From positions 611,241 to 675,240 of the forward strand of contig NZ_JAUIYO010000001.1 of assembly GCF_044891285.1 (NCBI RefSeq): a stretch of 64,000 nucleotides of DNA, in the 5' to 3' direction. Under the pieces are notes generated by a model that was given only the letters and a program-made list of their open reading frames with translations, was not told the origin of the DNA and made no database searches. This DNA comes from Pseudobacillus lumedeiriae. GTDB taxonomy: Bacteria > Bacillota > Bacilli > Bacillales > Domibacillaceae. The translations under genes and the position numbers were made by a program. Positions 27,224-36,903 of the stretch are shown in pieces. The stretch's first letter is position 1. Each line of letters opens with the position of its first letter.

Positions 27224-27937
27224 TCATCCTTTTAACAGAGCTACTTCTTCTTCAGTTAATTCCCGGTATTCCCCGAGTTCTAATTCTTCATCGAGCTGAA
27301 GCGGTCCCATAGAGATCCGCTGCAAGTAAACGACTCTTTTTCCGACTGCTTCAAACATTCTCTTGACTTGATGGAATTTTCCTTCTGTGATCGTCAGCTC
27401 AATGTCTGAACGCAGGCCGCTTTTTAAAATTTCCAGCTGCCCCGGTTTCGTTACGTATCCGTCGTCAAGCGTGACTCCTTTTTGAAAAGCAGCTGCGTCT
27501 TCTTCCGTCACTTCTCCGTCGATTACCGCAAAATACGTTTTTGGCACGTGCTTCTTGGGCGACAGCAGCTGATGGGCCAGCACGCCGTCATTTGTCAATA
27601 AAAGCAAACCTTCCGTATCCTTATCAAGCCGGCCAACTGGGAACGGCTTAAACACAGCGTGGTCTGTTTCCAGCAAATCTACAACCGTTTCATCTCTTGT
27701 ATCTTCGGTTGCTGAAATAACGCCTGGAGGCTTATTCATCATTAAATAAATAAACTCCCGATAATACACTTCTTCGCCATGAAGCATAATAAGATCATTC
27801 GCAGGATCCACGTGCTGCTTTGCGTCTCTCACTACTTCCCCATTGACTTCCACGGCTCCGGTTTTTAGTAACTGTTTTACTTCCTTACGGCTGCCATGTC
27901 CGATATTGGCCAGCAATTTATCAATTCTCATCTTCAT
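27224..27937 (-). CDS. ytzG: 16S rRNA pseudouridine synthase of RsuA type (YtzG)
   Basis: 237-residue enzyme with an N-terminal S4 RNA-binding domain (RIDKLLANIGHGSRKEVKQL) and the pseudouridine synthase core with the catalytic aspartate in VGRLDKDTEGLLLLTND. The exact uridine target is not known from sequence. In B. subtilis ytzG is next to ytgP; here an EamA transporter and a MITE-like element lie between the two genes. GAGGAGCGAGG precedes the ATG. Confidence 0.9.
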   Translation of the reverse strand: MKMRIDKLLANIGHGSRKEVKQLLKTGAVEVNGEVVRDAKQHVDPANDLIMLHGEEVYYREFIYLMMNKPPGVISATEDTRDETVVDLLETDHAVFKPFPVGRLDKDTEGLLLLTNDGVLAHQLLSPKKHVPKTYFAVIDGEVTEEDAAAFQKGVTLDDGYVTKPGQLEILKSGLRSDIELTITEGKFHQVKRMFEAVGKRVVYLQRISMGPLQLDEELELGEYRELTEEEVALLKG

Positions 27938-27950
27938 TCCTCGCTCCTCT

Positions 27951-28856
27951 TTATTTCTTTTCCCGCGACAATATTAACACTGTTATGATGATACAAGCCG
28001 TACCAAACCATTCCCCGAAGCCGAATGGAACACGGAGCAAGAACACCGATAAAAAGACAGCAGACAGCGGTTCTGCACAAGCAAGCAGGCTCGTTTCTGA
28101 TGCGCGCAAATAATTCAAGCTTTCTGAGTATAAGTAAAAAGAAAGCAGCGTGCCAAAAATAATGACAAAGCTGACTCCAGCCAACGCTGCCAAAGAATAG
28201 GTTCCTTCAAATTTCCATGGCGGGTGAACGAAGGTAAAGCCGACACCAGCCACTGTCATTCCCCAGCCGACGATCAGAATCGATCCCCATCTTTGTAACA
28301 GTTTAAGCGGCTGCAGAGTGTAAATAGCAAGGGCGATCGATGAACTGAGCCCCCAAAATAAAGCCTGTCCGGAAATCGCCAATTCGTTCGGATTGCCACC
28401 CGTTACGAGAAAAAAAGTACCTAATACCGATAAAAGAACAGCGATAATTTCTTTTGAAGCCGGACGCGCTTTCGAACGGATAGCGAGATATAAAACAATT
28501 AATACAGGAGCTAAATATTGTAAAACCGTTGCTGTTGCTGCGTTTCCATGCTGGATGGCTGAAAAAAATGTATACTGTACACCAATCATTCCAAACAAGC
28601 TGAACAGAATCAACGACGGCCAGCTAAACCGATCTTTCCAAATATCGAAAATAGGTTTCTTTTCTTTTACTGCTGAAAATGCAAGTAAAAGCAGGCCCGC
28701 AACTAGCAGCCGGACTGTAACGAGCCATTCTACGCCAATCCCCTGCTGTTGAAACAGAAATTGTGCAATTACACCCGATGCACCCCAAAACAAGGCACTG
28801 GCTAGTACCATAACCATCCCTTTTGTTCTTGATTGATAAGCGACGGCACCTTCCAT
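27951..28856 (-). CDS. EamA family drug/metabolite transporter
   Basis: 301-residue inner-membrane protein with ten hydrophobic segments in two EamA repeats, ending SREKK. It starts MEGAVAYQSRTKG behind GGGAGGAAAGG. It ends 13 bases before ytzG, so the two genes are probably transcribed together. The substrate is unknown. The MITE-like copy B begins 28 bases upstream of its start, possibly affecting its promoter. Confidence 0.88.
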   Translation of the reverse strand: MEGAVAYQSRTKGMVMVLASALFWGASGVIAQFLFQQQGIGVEWLVTVRLLVAGLLLLAFSAVKEKKPIFDIWKDRFSWPSLILFSLFGMIGVQYTFFSAIQHGNAATATVLQYLAPVLIVLYLAIRSKARPASKEIIAVLLSVLGTFFLVTGGNPNELAISGQALFWGLSSSIALAIYTLQPLKLLQRWGSILIVGWGMTVAGVGFTFVHPPWKFEGTYSLAALAGVSFVIIFGTLLSFYLYSESLNYLRASETSLLACAEPLSAVFLSVFLLRVPFGFGEWFGTACIIITVLILSREKK

Positions 28857-28883
28857 CTTCCTTTCCTCCCTTTAACAGAAAAA

Positions 28884-29001
28884 GGACTGTCCCATAAGGG
28901 TCTGACCTCATCTTCAATACGCTGTATATAGCGGATGTTTATCCTTTGAATACACAATATATTGTCGATGTGGGGTCTGACACTTTGGTTTTAGGACGGC
29001 C
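28884..29001 (-). mobile_element. MITE-like element, copy B (118 bp)
   Basis: The reverse complement matches 22267-22382 over its whole length by eye at roughly 80% identity. Ends read GGACTGTCCCATAAGGGTCT on the plus strand and GGCCGTCCTAAAACCAAAGT inward from the other side. It fills most of the gap between murJ (ytgP) and the EamA gene. No reading frame is present. Confidence 0.6.
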
Positions 29002-29019
29002 CCTTGTTCTAATGAATCA

Positions 29020-30639
29020 TTATATTTTTGCTTTTCTAAACTTATTTTTCATTCGATCAAGTCTTGTTCCAAATAACGCACTGGCAAGCCCCGTTCTAAA
29101 GCTTAGATAAAAGTAAACAGCGGCGCCAATCACGGCACAAATCGCAATTAAAAGCGTACTTTGCAGTTTGCTGTCTATACTAAAGAACGGATGCATAGCG
29201 AAATATACAGCAAACACAGCTGCCGCCATAATAACGTTGAACAACGCAATTTGACTAATTTTTCCTCCAATGGAGCGAAGTGAATAACCGGCATAATGCC
29301 TAATCACTAATAAATTAATGATGATCGATGCGCCATAGCCGATCGCTGTCGCATAAATCGCTCCTTCTCCTTGAAATAGTTTAATAAGCGGGATATTTAG
29401 CGATAATTTTAATAAAATCCCGACTAGTAGGCTGAACACTGTAAAGCGCTGCTCATTGATCCCTTGCAAAATGGCAGCCGTTACAGTGAATAAAGCAAAT
29501 AAAATCGCAACAGGCGCATACGTCCGTAAAATCGCTGTGCCAAGTTCGCTATATTCATAAAATGCTGTATAAAATGGTTCCGCCAGCAGCATAATACCAA
29601 CGACTGCAGGAACCGTTAAAAATAGCAGCACTTGGAACGTCTGATCAAGCTGTTTTTTAACTTTCCCTGGTTCTCCCGATACGAAAGAACTTGTAACGAG
29701 CGGTACAAGTGTCATCGCAAAAGCGGTCGCCAGCGAAACAGGGATAATAACAATTTTCTGCGTACTAAAATTGACAATTCCAAATACGGTATCTGATATT
29801 TCCGCCTGGCCAATGGCGGCCATTGCCCGGTTAAAGGTGACCGTATCAATAAGCTGATAAAGCGGAATCGCAATGCCGACAAAAATAAACGGAATCGCAT
29901 AAACGACAATTTCTCTGTAAATATCGACGAGTGAAACTTGAACGCTGCCTGTATCTTTCTCAAGCAGTTCATCCAAATGCTTTTTCCGCTTTTTCCAATA
30001 CCACAATAAAACGAGCAAGCCGAACACTGCTCCAACAAAGGCTGCAAACGTGGCCACACCGATCGCCTCTACGACCGTTCCGTTCATTACATTCAATACA
30101 AGATATGCTCCCGCTAACAAAAAGATAATACGTGCAATCTGCTCGACAACTTGCGAAACAGCAGATGGTCCCATCGACTGATGTCCTTGAAAAAAACCGC
30201 GCATTAAACTCATAAACGGAACAATAATCAGCGCAAAGCTGACAGCACGGATAACATAAGCCACTTCTTCCTGTGTATAAATTTGTTTTTCATCAACGAT
30301 CATCATGTTGGCAAAGGCTGGAGCACAGATGTACATGATGAGAAATGAAAGAAATCCTGTCACCGACATGATCATTAGACCCGATTTAAACAGCCGGCGG
30401 CCAACAGCATACTCACCGAGTGCATTATATTTGGCAATAAACTTAGAAACAGCAAGCGGCACACCAGCGGTCGCTATACTTATGAAGATCGTATATGGCA
30501 CGTAGCCATATTGATAAAGTGACGTTGCTTCCTCACCGACAATGGAATAAAACGGTATGACATAAAACAAGCCAAGAAATTTGGAGATAAATGTCCCCAA
30601 CGTTAAAATGAATGTTCCCCTAATCAGCTTTGAAGACAT
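29020..30639 (-). CDS. murJ: MurJ-type lipid II flippase (YtgP)
   Basis: 539-residue polytopic protein of the MOP exporter superfamily (polysaccharide-transport/SpoVB type) with about 14 hydrophobic segments, starting SSKLIRGTFILTLGTFISK. In B. subtilis YtgP is the MurJ homologue that flips lipid II. Several SpoVB-like paralogues exist in Bacillus, and synteny with ytzG and ytfP supports the YtgP assignment. Confidence 0.88.
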   Translation of the reverse strand: MSSKLIRGTFILTLGTFISKFLGLFYVIPFYSIVGEEATSLYQYGYVPYTIFISIATAGVPLAVSKFIAKYNALGEYAVGRRLFKSGLMIMSVTGFLSFLIMYICAPAFANMMIVDEKQIYTQEEVAYVIRAVSFALIIVPFMSLMRGFFQGHQSMGPSAVSQVVEQIARIIFLLAGAYLVLNVMNGTVVEAIGVATFAAFVGAVFGLLVLLWYWKKRKKHLDELLEKDTGSVQVSLVDIYREIVVYAIPFIFVGIAIPLYQLIDTVTFNRAMAAIGQAEISDTVFGIVNFSTQKIVIIPVSLATAFAMTLVPLVTSSFVSGEPGKVKKQLDQTFQVLLFLTVPAVVGIMLLAEPFYTAFYEYSELGTAILRTYAPVAILFALFTVTAAILQGINEQRFTVFSLLVGILLKLSLNIPLIKLFQGEGAIYATAIGYGASIIINLLVIRHYAGYSLRSIGGKISQIALFNVIMAAAVFAVYFAMHPFFSIDSKLQSTLLIAICAVIGAAVYFYLSFRTGLASALFGTRLDRMKNKFRKAKI

Positions 30640-30774
30640 AAAAAATTCCCTTTCCGTTCCTCTAAAATAAATACAAACACTAAAAATCAGTTTACCTCTT
30701 TTTTCTGTTCATTGACAAGCATGAAAGAAATCATCTACTATGAATAGAATTGTTCAAGAAAGAAGGAGTTATTA

Positions 30775-32028
30775 ATGGAATACGATGTAATAGTGATCGG
30801 AGGCGGTCCATCCGGTTTAATGGCTGCTATTGCAGCCGGTGAACAGGGCGCGCGTGTATTGCTCGTCGATAAAGGAAACAAACTCGGACGCAAACTTGCC
30901 ATATCAGGCGGCGGCCGCTGCAACGTGACCAACCGTCTGCCGGTCGATGAAATCATTAAACATATCCCGGGCAACGGACGTTTTCTATATAGTGCCTTTT
31001 CCATTTTTAATAATGAAGACATCATTCGTTTTTTTGAAGGCCTTGGCATCGAACTGAAAGAAGAAGACCATGGACGGATGTTTCCTGTAACCGACAAAGC
31101 CCAGTCAGTTGTCGATGCATTGCTTCACCGGATTTCGGAATTGCATGTTGACATTCGAGTGAATACAGCTGTAGGTGATCTGCTAATTGAAGATGAACAC
31201 ATAGCAGGTATCTTATTACGCGACGGCCAGTCCATCCACAGCCGTTCCGTCGTTGTTGCTGCAGGCGGCAGTTCCGTTCCTCATACCGGCTCAACCGGGG
31301 ATGCCTATCCATGGGCAGAAAAAGCTGGACATACGGTAACAGAACTTTATCCAACAGAAGTTCCAGTAACGTCCAATGAACCATTTATTAAAGAAAAGAA
31401 GCTACAGGGACTGTCGCTTCGCGATGTGGCCCTTAGTGTATTGAATTCAAAAGGAAAACCAATCATCACTCACCACATGGACATGATTTTCACTCATTTC
31501 GGTGTATCGGGACCTGCTGTTCTCCGCTGCAGTCAATTTGTCGTGAAAGCATTGAAAAAAAGCAAAACAAATGAAGTGTTCATGGCCATTGACAGCCTGC
31601 CGGAGAAAAATGAAGAACAACTTTTCAGTGAAATTCGCGGACTTCTCGCTGACCATCCGAAAAAAGCCGTTAAAAATAGCTTCAAGGGTCTATTGCCAGA
31701 ACGTTATTTATTGTTTTTACTTGAGCAGGCTGGTATCGATGAAGACACGCCATGCAGTAACATCAGCGCAGAAAAAGCCCGCCAGTTTGCTCATTTATGC
31801 AAGCAATTCCGCTTTTCCGTCAACGGTACACTGCCGCTCGAAAAAGCATTTGTCACCGGCGGCGGTGTTTCTGTGAAAGAGATTGATCCAAAAAGAATGG
31901 CTTCAAAGAAAATGCCTGGCTTGTTTTTTTGTGGAGAAGTGCTTGATATCCACGGCTATACAGGCGGCTACAACATCACTTCCGCCCTCATTACAGGCCG
32001 ACTCGCTGGCCTAAATGCGGCACAATAG
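30775..32028 (+). CDS. ytfP: HI0933/BaiN-type flavoprotein YtfP
   Basis: 417-residue FAD-dependent oxidoreductase. The dinucleotide fold is at the N-terminus (VIVIGGGPSGLMAAIAA) and SGGGRCNVTN and the C-terminal GEVLDIHGYTGGYNI are typical of the family. Its reaction is unknown. AGAAGGAG precedes the ATG. It is divergent from murJ. Confidence 0.9.
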   Translation: MEYDVIVIGGGPSGLMAAIAAGEQGARVLLVDKGNKLGRKLAISGGGRCNVTNRLPVDEIIKHIPGNGRFLYSAFSIFNNEDIIRFFEGLGIELKEEDHGRMFPVTDKAQSVVDALLHRISELHVDIRVNTAVGDLLIEDEHIAGILLRDGQSIHSRSVVVAAGGSSVPHTGSTGDAYPWAEKAGHTVTELYPTEVPVTSNEPFIKEKKLQGLSLRDVALSVLNSKGKPIITHHMDMIFTHFGVSGPAVLRCSQFVVKALKKSKTNEVFMAIDSLPEKNEEQLFSEIRGLLADHPKKAVKNSFKGLLPERYLLFLLEQAGIDEDTPCSNISAEKARQFAHLCKQFRFSVNGTLPLEKAFVTGGGVSVKEIDPKRMASKKMPGLFFCGEVLDIHGYTGGYNITSALITGRLAGLNAAQ

Positions 32029-32062
32029 AAAAAAGCAAGGGAAACACTTCCCCTGCTTTTCA
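32029..32062 (+). terminator. Terminator of ytfP
   Basis: AAAAGCAAGGGAA and TTCCCCTGCTTTT pair with one mismatch; TTTTCATT follows. It begins at the ytfP stop. Confidence 0.75.
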
Positions 32063-32066
32063 TTCA

Positions 32067-32222
32067 TTAACAAAACCGGTTTTCGTTCGAGACACTTTTA
32101 TTCAGCATTGTGCGCAGCGTCATTTCTGTATGCCCATTCACTTGCGAATTTGTACGTTTCGGTCTCGTCCAATTATGGTGAATCTTCTGAGATTTCGGAT
32201 CTAAATACGCTTTTTTGGTCAT
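32067..32222 (-). CDS. YpzG-like 51-residue small protein
   Basis: A 51-codon frame beginning MTKKAYLDPKSQKIHHNWTR, with the motif PKRTNSQVNGHTEMT, ends in Cys. The ribosome site GGTGAGGTGA is seven bases from the ATG. It is basic, hydrophilic and lacks a membrane segment. The N-W-x-x-PK...SQVNG...T pattern resembles the small YpzG family of Bacillaceae, assigned from memory. It stands between ytfP and the rhodanese gene, and a perfect 13-bp hairpin lies directly upstream. Confidence 0.7.
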   Translation of the reverse strand: MTKKAYLDPKSQKIHHNWTRPKRTNSQVNGHTEMTLRTMLNKSVSNENRFC

Positions 32223-32247
32223 TAGGCTCACCTCACCGGAATTTTTG

Positions 32248-32280
32248 AAAACGGATATTCATTTGTTGAATATCCGTTTT
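32248..32280 (-). terminator. Hairpin between the rhodanese gene and the YpzG-like gene
   Basis: AAAACGGATATTC and GAATATCCGTTTT form a perfect 13-bp stem with a 7-base loop, ending in TTTT. It sits 170 bases after the rhodanese stop and 26 before the small gene, so it could end the rhodanese transcript or act in the leader of the small gene. Confidence 0.7.
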
Positions 32281-32449
32281 AGTATGTGTGAAAACGAATG
32301 AAACTATCATTTCTTTTCTTGCTCATTTTTTGGATATTAGTTGTGATTCTTGATATTCCCTCTGCGACTCATGATATCCTCACTTTTATTGATAATATCT
32401 TTATTGGGATGCATGACATCTTCCTTTTATCAGGGAACAGCCTATCTAT

Positions 32450-32755
32450 TTATTTTGTTTCACCAGTCCATTCAAGCATGCCGCCTGTCATATTACGGAC
32501 TTTAAAGCCTTGGTCGCGCATGTAGTAGCAGACGTTTTCACTGCGGCGGCCGGAGCGGCAGACGAAAATATATTCTTTTTCTTTGTCAAATTGATCGAGA
32601 TGTTCTGGGATCGTTCCCATGACGATGTGCTTCGCTTCAGGGATTTTCCCTTCGGCTACTTCATCGTCTTCTCGCACATCAACAAGCTCTAGTTTTTCAC
32701 CGTTGGCTAATTTTTGTTTCACTTCTTCTGGTGTAATTTCAGGAATTCGTTCCAT
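32450..32755 (-). CDS. ytwF: Rhodanese-domain protein YtwF
   Basis: Single-domain rhodanese of 101 residues with the active-site loop CRSGRRS (persulfide cysteine) and the LVDVRE motif. It carries sulfane sulfur or acts as a thiosulfate sulfurtransferase. The ATG at 32755 is preferred: AAAGGATG stands 8 bases before it, and the upstream ATG is part of that sequence. It follows leuS by 18 bases and may share its T-box-controlled message, since no terminator is seen in between. Confidence 0.88.
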   Translation of the reverse strand: MERIPEITPEEVKQKLANGEKLELVDVREDDEVAEGKIPEAKHIVMGTIPEHLDQFDKEKEYIFVCRSGRRSENVCYYMRDQGFKVRNMTGGMLEWTGETK

Positions 32756-32772
32756 ATATAACATCCTTTCTG

Positions 32773-35184
32773 TTAGTTGGCTACAATGTTCACAAGCTTT
32801 CCTGGTACAACAATAACTTTGCGAATCGTTTTGCCTGTGATTTGCTCTTGTACCTTTTCTTCATCCATGGCGATTTGTTCTGTTTCTTCTTTCGTCGCTT
32901 CTTTAGGCACCATTAGTTTTGCTTTCATTTTTCCATTTACTTGAACGACAATTTCCACTTCATTATCAACAAGCTTCGATTCATCAAACGTCGGCCATGC
33001 CTGATAGCTGATTGTTTCTTGCTGACCAAGTTTCTCCCATAATTCTTCAGAGATGTGCGGTGCGATTGGAGAAAGAAGCTTCACAAACCCTTCCACATAT
33101 TCTTTCGGGAGTGTAGCTGCTTTATACGCTTCATTGATGAACACCATCATTTGTGAAATGGCGGTATTAAAACGTAAATGCTCATAGTCTTCTGTCACTT
33201 TTTTCACTGTTTGATGATATACCTTCTCCAGTTCATTGCCAGAGTCCGTAATTTTTTCACTTAATTCGCCCGTTTCTTGCACGAACAAGCGCCAAATACG
33301 GTCAAGGAAACGGCGCGCACCATCTAAGCCGGTTGTTGACCAAGCAATAGAAGCATCAAGAGGCCCCATAAACATTTCATATAGGCGCAGTGTATCTGCT
33401 CCATGGCTTTCTACGATTTCATCAGGATTAACGACATTGCCCTTTGATTTACTCATTTTTTCGTTATTTTCACCAAGGATCATTCCTTGGTTAAACAGCT
33501 TCTGGAACGGCTCTTTCGTATGAACAACACCGATATCGTACAGCACTTTATGCCAGAAACGTGCATACAACAAGTGAAGAACGGCATGTTCTGCTCCGCC
33601 GATGTAAATATCTACAGGCAGCCATTCCTTCAATTTATCAGGATCAGCAAGCGCTTCACTATTGTGGGCGTCAATAAAGCGTAAATAATACCAGCAGCTT
33701 CCCGCCCATTGTGGCATCGTATTCGTTTCCCGGCGGCCTTTTTTCCCTGTTACTGGGTCTGTTACATTTACCCACTCAGCGATGTTAGCAAGTGGTGATT
33801 CGCCCGTTCCACTCGGTCTAATTTCAGTTGTAACCGGCAGCATAAGCGGCAGTTCCTCTTCCGGCACTGGGCTCATTGTACCATCTTCCCAATGGATAAT
33901 TGGAATCGGTTCTCCCCAGTAACGCTGGCGGCTGAACAGCCAGTCACGCAGACGATACGTTACTTTTTTCGTACCCAGCTTTTTTTCCTCAAGCCAGTTA
34001 ATCATCGCTGTAATCGCGTCTTCTTTATTCATTCCGTCTAAAAAGCCAGAGTTAACATGTTCGCCGTCACCTATGTACGCTTCTTTCTCGATATCGCCGC
34101 CGGCAACGACCTCTTTAATCGGCAAATGGAATGTCTGCGCGAACTCATAGTCACGTTCATCGTGCGCCGGCACGGCCATAATAGCACCTGTTCCGTAACT
34201 CATGAGGACGTAGTCTGCAATCCAAATCGGCATATTTACTCCGTTTACCGGATTGATCGCATATGCACCAGTGAACACGCCTGTTTTTTCCTTCGCCAAA
34301 TCTGTGCGTTCAAGATCACTTTTCGACTTAATTTTATCTAAATAACGGGCAACTTCTTCTTTTTGTTCATCTGTCGTAATTTTTTCTACAAATGGATGCT
34401 CAGGCGCTAAAACCGCATATGTAGCTCCAAAAAGTGTATCTGGACGTGTTGTAAACACAGTAAATGTTTCCTCATGCCCATCAATCGCAAATGTGACTTC
34501 TGCTCCTTCTGAACGGCCGATCCAGTTACGCTGCATATCTTTAATGCTTTCCGGCCAATCAAGCTCTTCTAAATCTTCCAGTAAACGATCGGCATATTCA
34601 GTAATTTTTAAGATCCATTGCTTCATCGGACGTCGTTCAACTGGATGGCCGCCGCGTTCACTTTTTCCATCAATGACTTCTTCATTAGCAAGAACGGTAC
34701 CGAGTGCTGGACACCAGTTCACCGCTACTTCATCGACATAAGCGAGGCCTTTTTTATAAAGCTGGAGAAAAATCCACTGCGTCCATTTATAATACTCTGG
34801 ATCCGTCGTATTAATTTCCCGGTCCCAATCGTAAGAAAAGCCGAGCGACTTAATTTGGCGGCGGAAGTTATTAATGTTTTGTTCAGTAAATTCCGCCGGA
34901 TCGTTGCCGGTATCAAGCGCGTATTGCTCTGCCGGTAAGCCAAAGGCATCCCAGCCCATTGGGTGGAGAACATTATAGCCTTGCATCCGTTTCATACGCG
35001 ATAAAATATCTGTTGCTGTATATCCTTCCGGATGGCCAACATGAAGGCCGGCACCTGAAGGATAAGGGAACATATCCAGTGCGTAAAATTTTGGCTGATC
35101 TTCCTTCTCTGCTGTCTTAAATGTTTTGTTTTCTTCCCAGTATGTCTGCCATTTTTGTTCAATCTTCTGATGATTGAAACTCAT
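32773..35184 (-). CDS. leuS: Leucyl-tRNA synthetase
   Basis: Class I synthetase of 803 residues that charges tRNA-Leu. The HIGH-type motif is PYPSGAGLHVGHPEGY and the KMSKS loop is KMSKSKGN. The CP1 editing domain with TTRPDTLFGATY is present. The ATG at 35184 is preferred to the GTG three codons upstream. A complete T-box leader with a CUC specifier lies upstream. Cells here encode tRNA-Leu(UAG) and tRNA-Leu(UAA) in the rRNA-linked cluster. Confidence 0.97.
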   Translation of the reverse strand: MSFNHQKIEQKWQTYWEENKTFKTAEKEDQPKFYALDMFPYPSGAGLHVGHPEGYTATDILSRMKRMQGYNVLHPMGWDAFGLPAEQYALDTGNDPAEFTEQNINNFRRQIKSLGFSYDWDREINTTDPEYYKWTQWIFLQLYKKGLAYVDEVAVNWCPALGTVLANEEVIDGKSERGGHPVERRPMKQWILKITEYADRLLEDLEELDWPESIKDMQRNWIGRSEGAEVTFAIDGHEETFTVFTTRPDTLFGATYAVLAPEHPFVEKITTDEQKEEVARYLDKIKSKSDLERTDLAKEKTGVFTGAYAINPVNGVNMPIWIADYVLMSYGTGAIMAVPAHDERDYEFAQTFHLPIKEVVAGGDIEKEAYIGDGEHVNSGFLDGMNKEDAITAMINWLEEKKLGTKKVTYRLRDWLFSRQRYWGEPIPIIHWEDGTMSPVPEEELPLMLPVTTEIRPSGTGESPLANIAEWVNVTDPVTGKKGRRETNTMPQWAGSCWYYLRFIDAHNSEALADPDKLKEWLPVDIYIGGAEHAVLHLLYARFWHKVLYDIGVVHTKEPFQKLFNQGMILGENNEKMSKSKGNVVNPDEIVESHGADTLRLYEMFMGPLDASIAWSTTGLDGARRFLDRIWRLFVQETGELSEKITDSGNELEKVYHQTVKKVTEDYEHLRFNTAISQMMVFINEAYKAATLPKEYVEGFVKLLSPIAPHISEELWEKLGQQETISYQAWPTFDESKLVDNEVEIVVQVNGKMKAKLMVPKEATKEETEQIAMDEEKVQEQITGKTIRKVIVVPGKLVNIVAN

Positions 35185-35213
35185 ATGTAACACCCTTTCC
35201 TAATGAAATATTA

Positions 35214-35445
35214 AAAAACTCCCGCCCCATAATTGGGACGAGAGTATAGTTCCCGCGGTACCACCCAGATTAGTGCTTCCATTAAGCACTCTGCTTTACG
35301 TCTTTAACGCAGATCAGCGGCAGATATTACTTATGACTGTTCACATCTGCAATTCCAAAGGCGAGTTCATGGTGTTCCGGGCTGGCTTGCACCTTCCGCC
35401 AGCTCTCTTATTCCGAAAATAGCCACTACTACTCCTCGTCATCAT
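35214..35445 (-). promoter_or_regulatory. T-box leader of leuS
   Basis: On the minus strand the leader has the AGTAG-type stem I bulge (GAGGAGTAGTAG), the specifier region GAACTCGCC with CTC (Leu) at 35365-35363, the conserved T-box TGGGTGGTACCGCGGGAA (35267-35250) and a terminator with the stem CTCTCGTCCC/GGGGCGGGAG followed by TTTTTT (35214-35241). Uncharged tRNA-Leu would stabilise the antiterminator and allow leuS expression. Confidence 0.93.
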
Positions 35446-35501
35446 CTTTTAGCTTATTCAATCTACGACTATTTTAGACAAAATCTCCCGCAGTTGCAAG
35501 C

Positions 35502-36698
35502 TTAAAGAGAAGATATGGAAGGTACTGAATCGTCTTTTTCTTTTTTTAGAGGACGTTCATAAACGAGTGTCAATACAATGCCAATCAGTAAAAATGCAAT
35601 AAGTGTGATAAATAGCACTGTCATGCCGTACACATCCACTAATATCCCGCCGAGCACCGGGCCGAACATCCGCCCCGCTGTCGCTGTGCTGTTTACAATC
35701 CCCTGATAAAACCCTTCTCTTCCTTTCGGTGACAATTGACTAGCCACCGTCGGCACCGCCGGCCAGACAAACATTTCACCGATCGTTAAAATAATCATTG
35801 CAGCTAAAAACCCTTTAAATCCGTCGGTAAATGCTGTAATGCCAAATGACACGATGAATATGCAAATCCCAATCAAAATTTGCTTTTTCATATTGTCCTG
35901 GAATGTTCGAACGAAGAAATTAACGAGCGGCTGTCCAAACACAATGAGCACTCCGTTCACTGTCCACAAGAAGCTGTACTGCTTTAAGCTAATATTTACT
36001 TCCTGTGTATAACTCGCAATCGTTGACATCCACTGCACGTAGCCGACCCAGCACAGCATATACGCCGTACATAAAATCAACAGAGCTGTCAGCTTGCTGC
36101 GGCTGCGCACTCCTCCATTTTCCGAAAATACATTCATCTGAGCACCAGTCACGCCTGCCATATGACGATAGCCAAACACAGACAGTAAAAAGAACGCGGC
36201 AAACATAATGAAGTTCGCGGCAAAAATATAATTAAATGAAAAGGATGCAACAAAACCGCCTAAAGACGAGCCGATCGCAACACCCGCATTTTGCGAAATG
36301 TAGATCGCATTAAATGCCCGGCGGCCCCCTTTAGGCCAAACAGCACCGACCAAGGCATATACTGCTGGGAAAACAACTCCCGAGCCGAAACCAACAATCG
36401 TCAAGAAGATGACATAGTGGGGCCAGCCATGCCATATCGTCATGCCAGCCATCGCAAACAGGTTCACCCCCGCACCAAGCAAAATCGTGCGGTAGCCGCC
36501 GAGCCGGTCAAACAGTCCTCCTCCGAGCAAGTTACCGACAACCGTTGCACCAGCATTCAACATTAAAACAATCCCTGCAACAGACAAGGATTTACCTAAT
36601 TCTCCGTGTATATAGATAGTATTAAGCGGCCATAAAAACGAAGTGCCTGTCACATTAATCACCATGCCGATCACTAACAGCCAAACGGCTTTTGGCAT
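35502..36698 (-). CDS. yttB: Major facilitator superfamily transporter YttB
   Basis: 398-residue MFS protein with twelve hydrophobic segments, and the loop motif GGGLFDRLGGYR between TM2 and TM3. A proton-coupled exporter of unknown substrate. It lies upstream of leuS as in B. subtilis. AAGGAAGGG precedes the ATG. No terminator is seen between its end and the leuS leader. Confidence 0.85.
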   Translation of the reverse strand: MPKAVWLLVIGMVINVTGTSFLWPLNTIYIHGELGKSLSVAGIVLMLNAGATVVGNLLGGGLFDRLGGYRTILLGAGVNLFAMAGMTIWHGWPHYVIFLTIVGFGSGVVFPAVYALVGAVWPKGGRRAFNAIYISQNAGVAIGSSLGGFVASFSFNYIFAANFIMFAAFFLLSVFGYRHMAGVTGAQMNVFSENGGVRSRSKLTALLILCTAYMLCWVGYVQWMSTIASYTQEVNISLKQYSFLWTVNGVLIVFGQPLVNFFVRTFQDNMKKQILIGICIFIVSFGITAFTDGFKGFLAAMIILTIGEMFVWPAVPTVASQLSPKGREGFYQGIVNSTATAGRMFGPVLGGILVDVYGMTVLFITLIAFLLIGIVLTLVYERPLKKEKDDSVPSISSL

Positions 36699-36903
36699 AT
36701 TGCATCCCTTCCTTTTCAGCCAATTATTTCGATTTCCAAAATATTATTTTAGAACGCATACCCAATTGTTTCAAGCTGTTTTCCGAACTTAAAATTCTGA
36801 ATACTTCTGCCTTCAATTAGATTCGCCATCTTCCGCTCATTCATGATAAAATTTTCTTTATGCTGCAGCTTCTGCCTGTAGTTTGAAAGAGAGGATGACA
36901 TTG

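Noticed and set aside
32298..32525. Plus-strand frame of 75 codons starting with a hydrophobic stretch
   Set aside because: No ribosome site, and its second half overlaps the rhodanese gene on the other strand. The AT-rich sequence explains the hydrophobic start.
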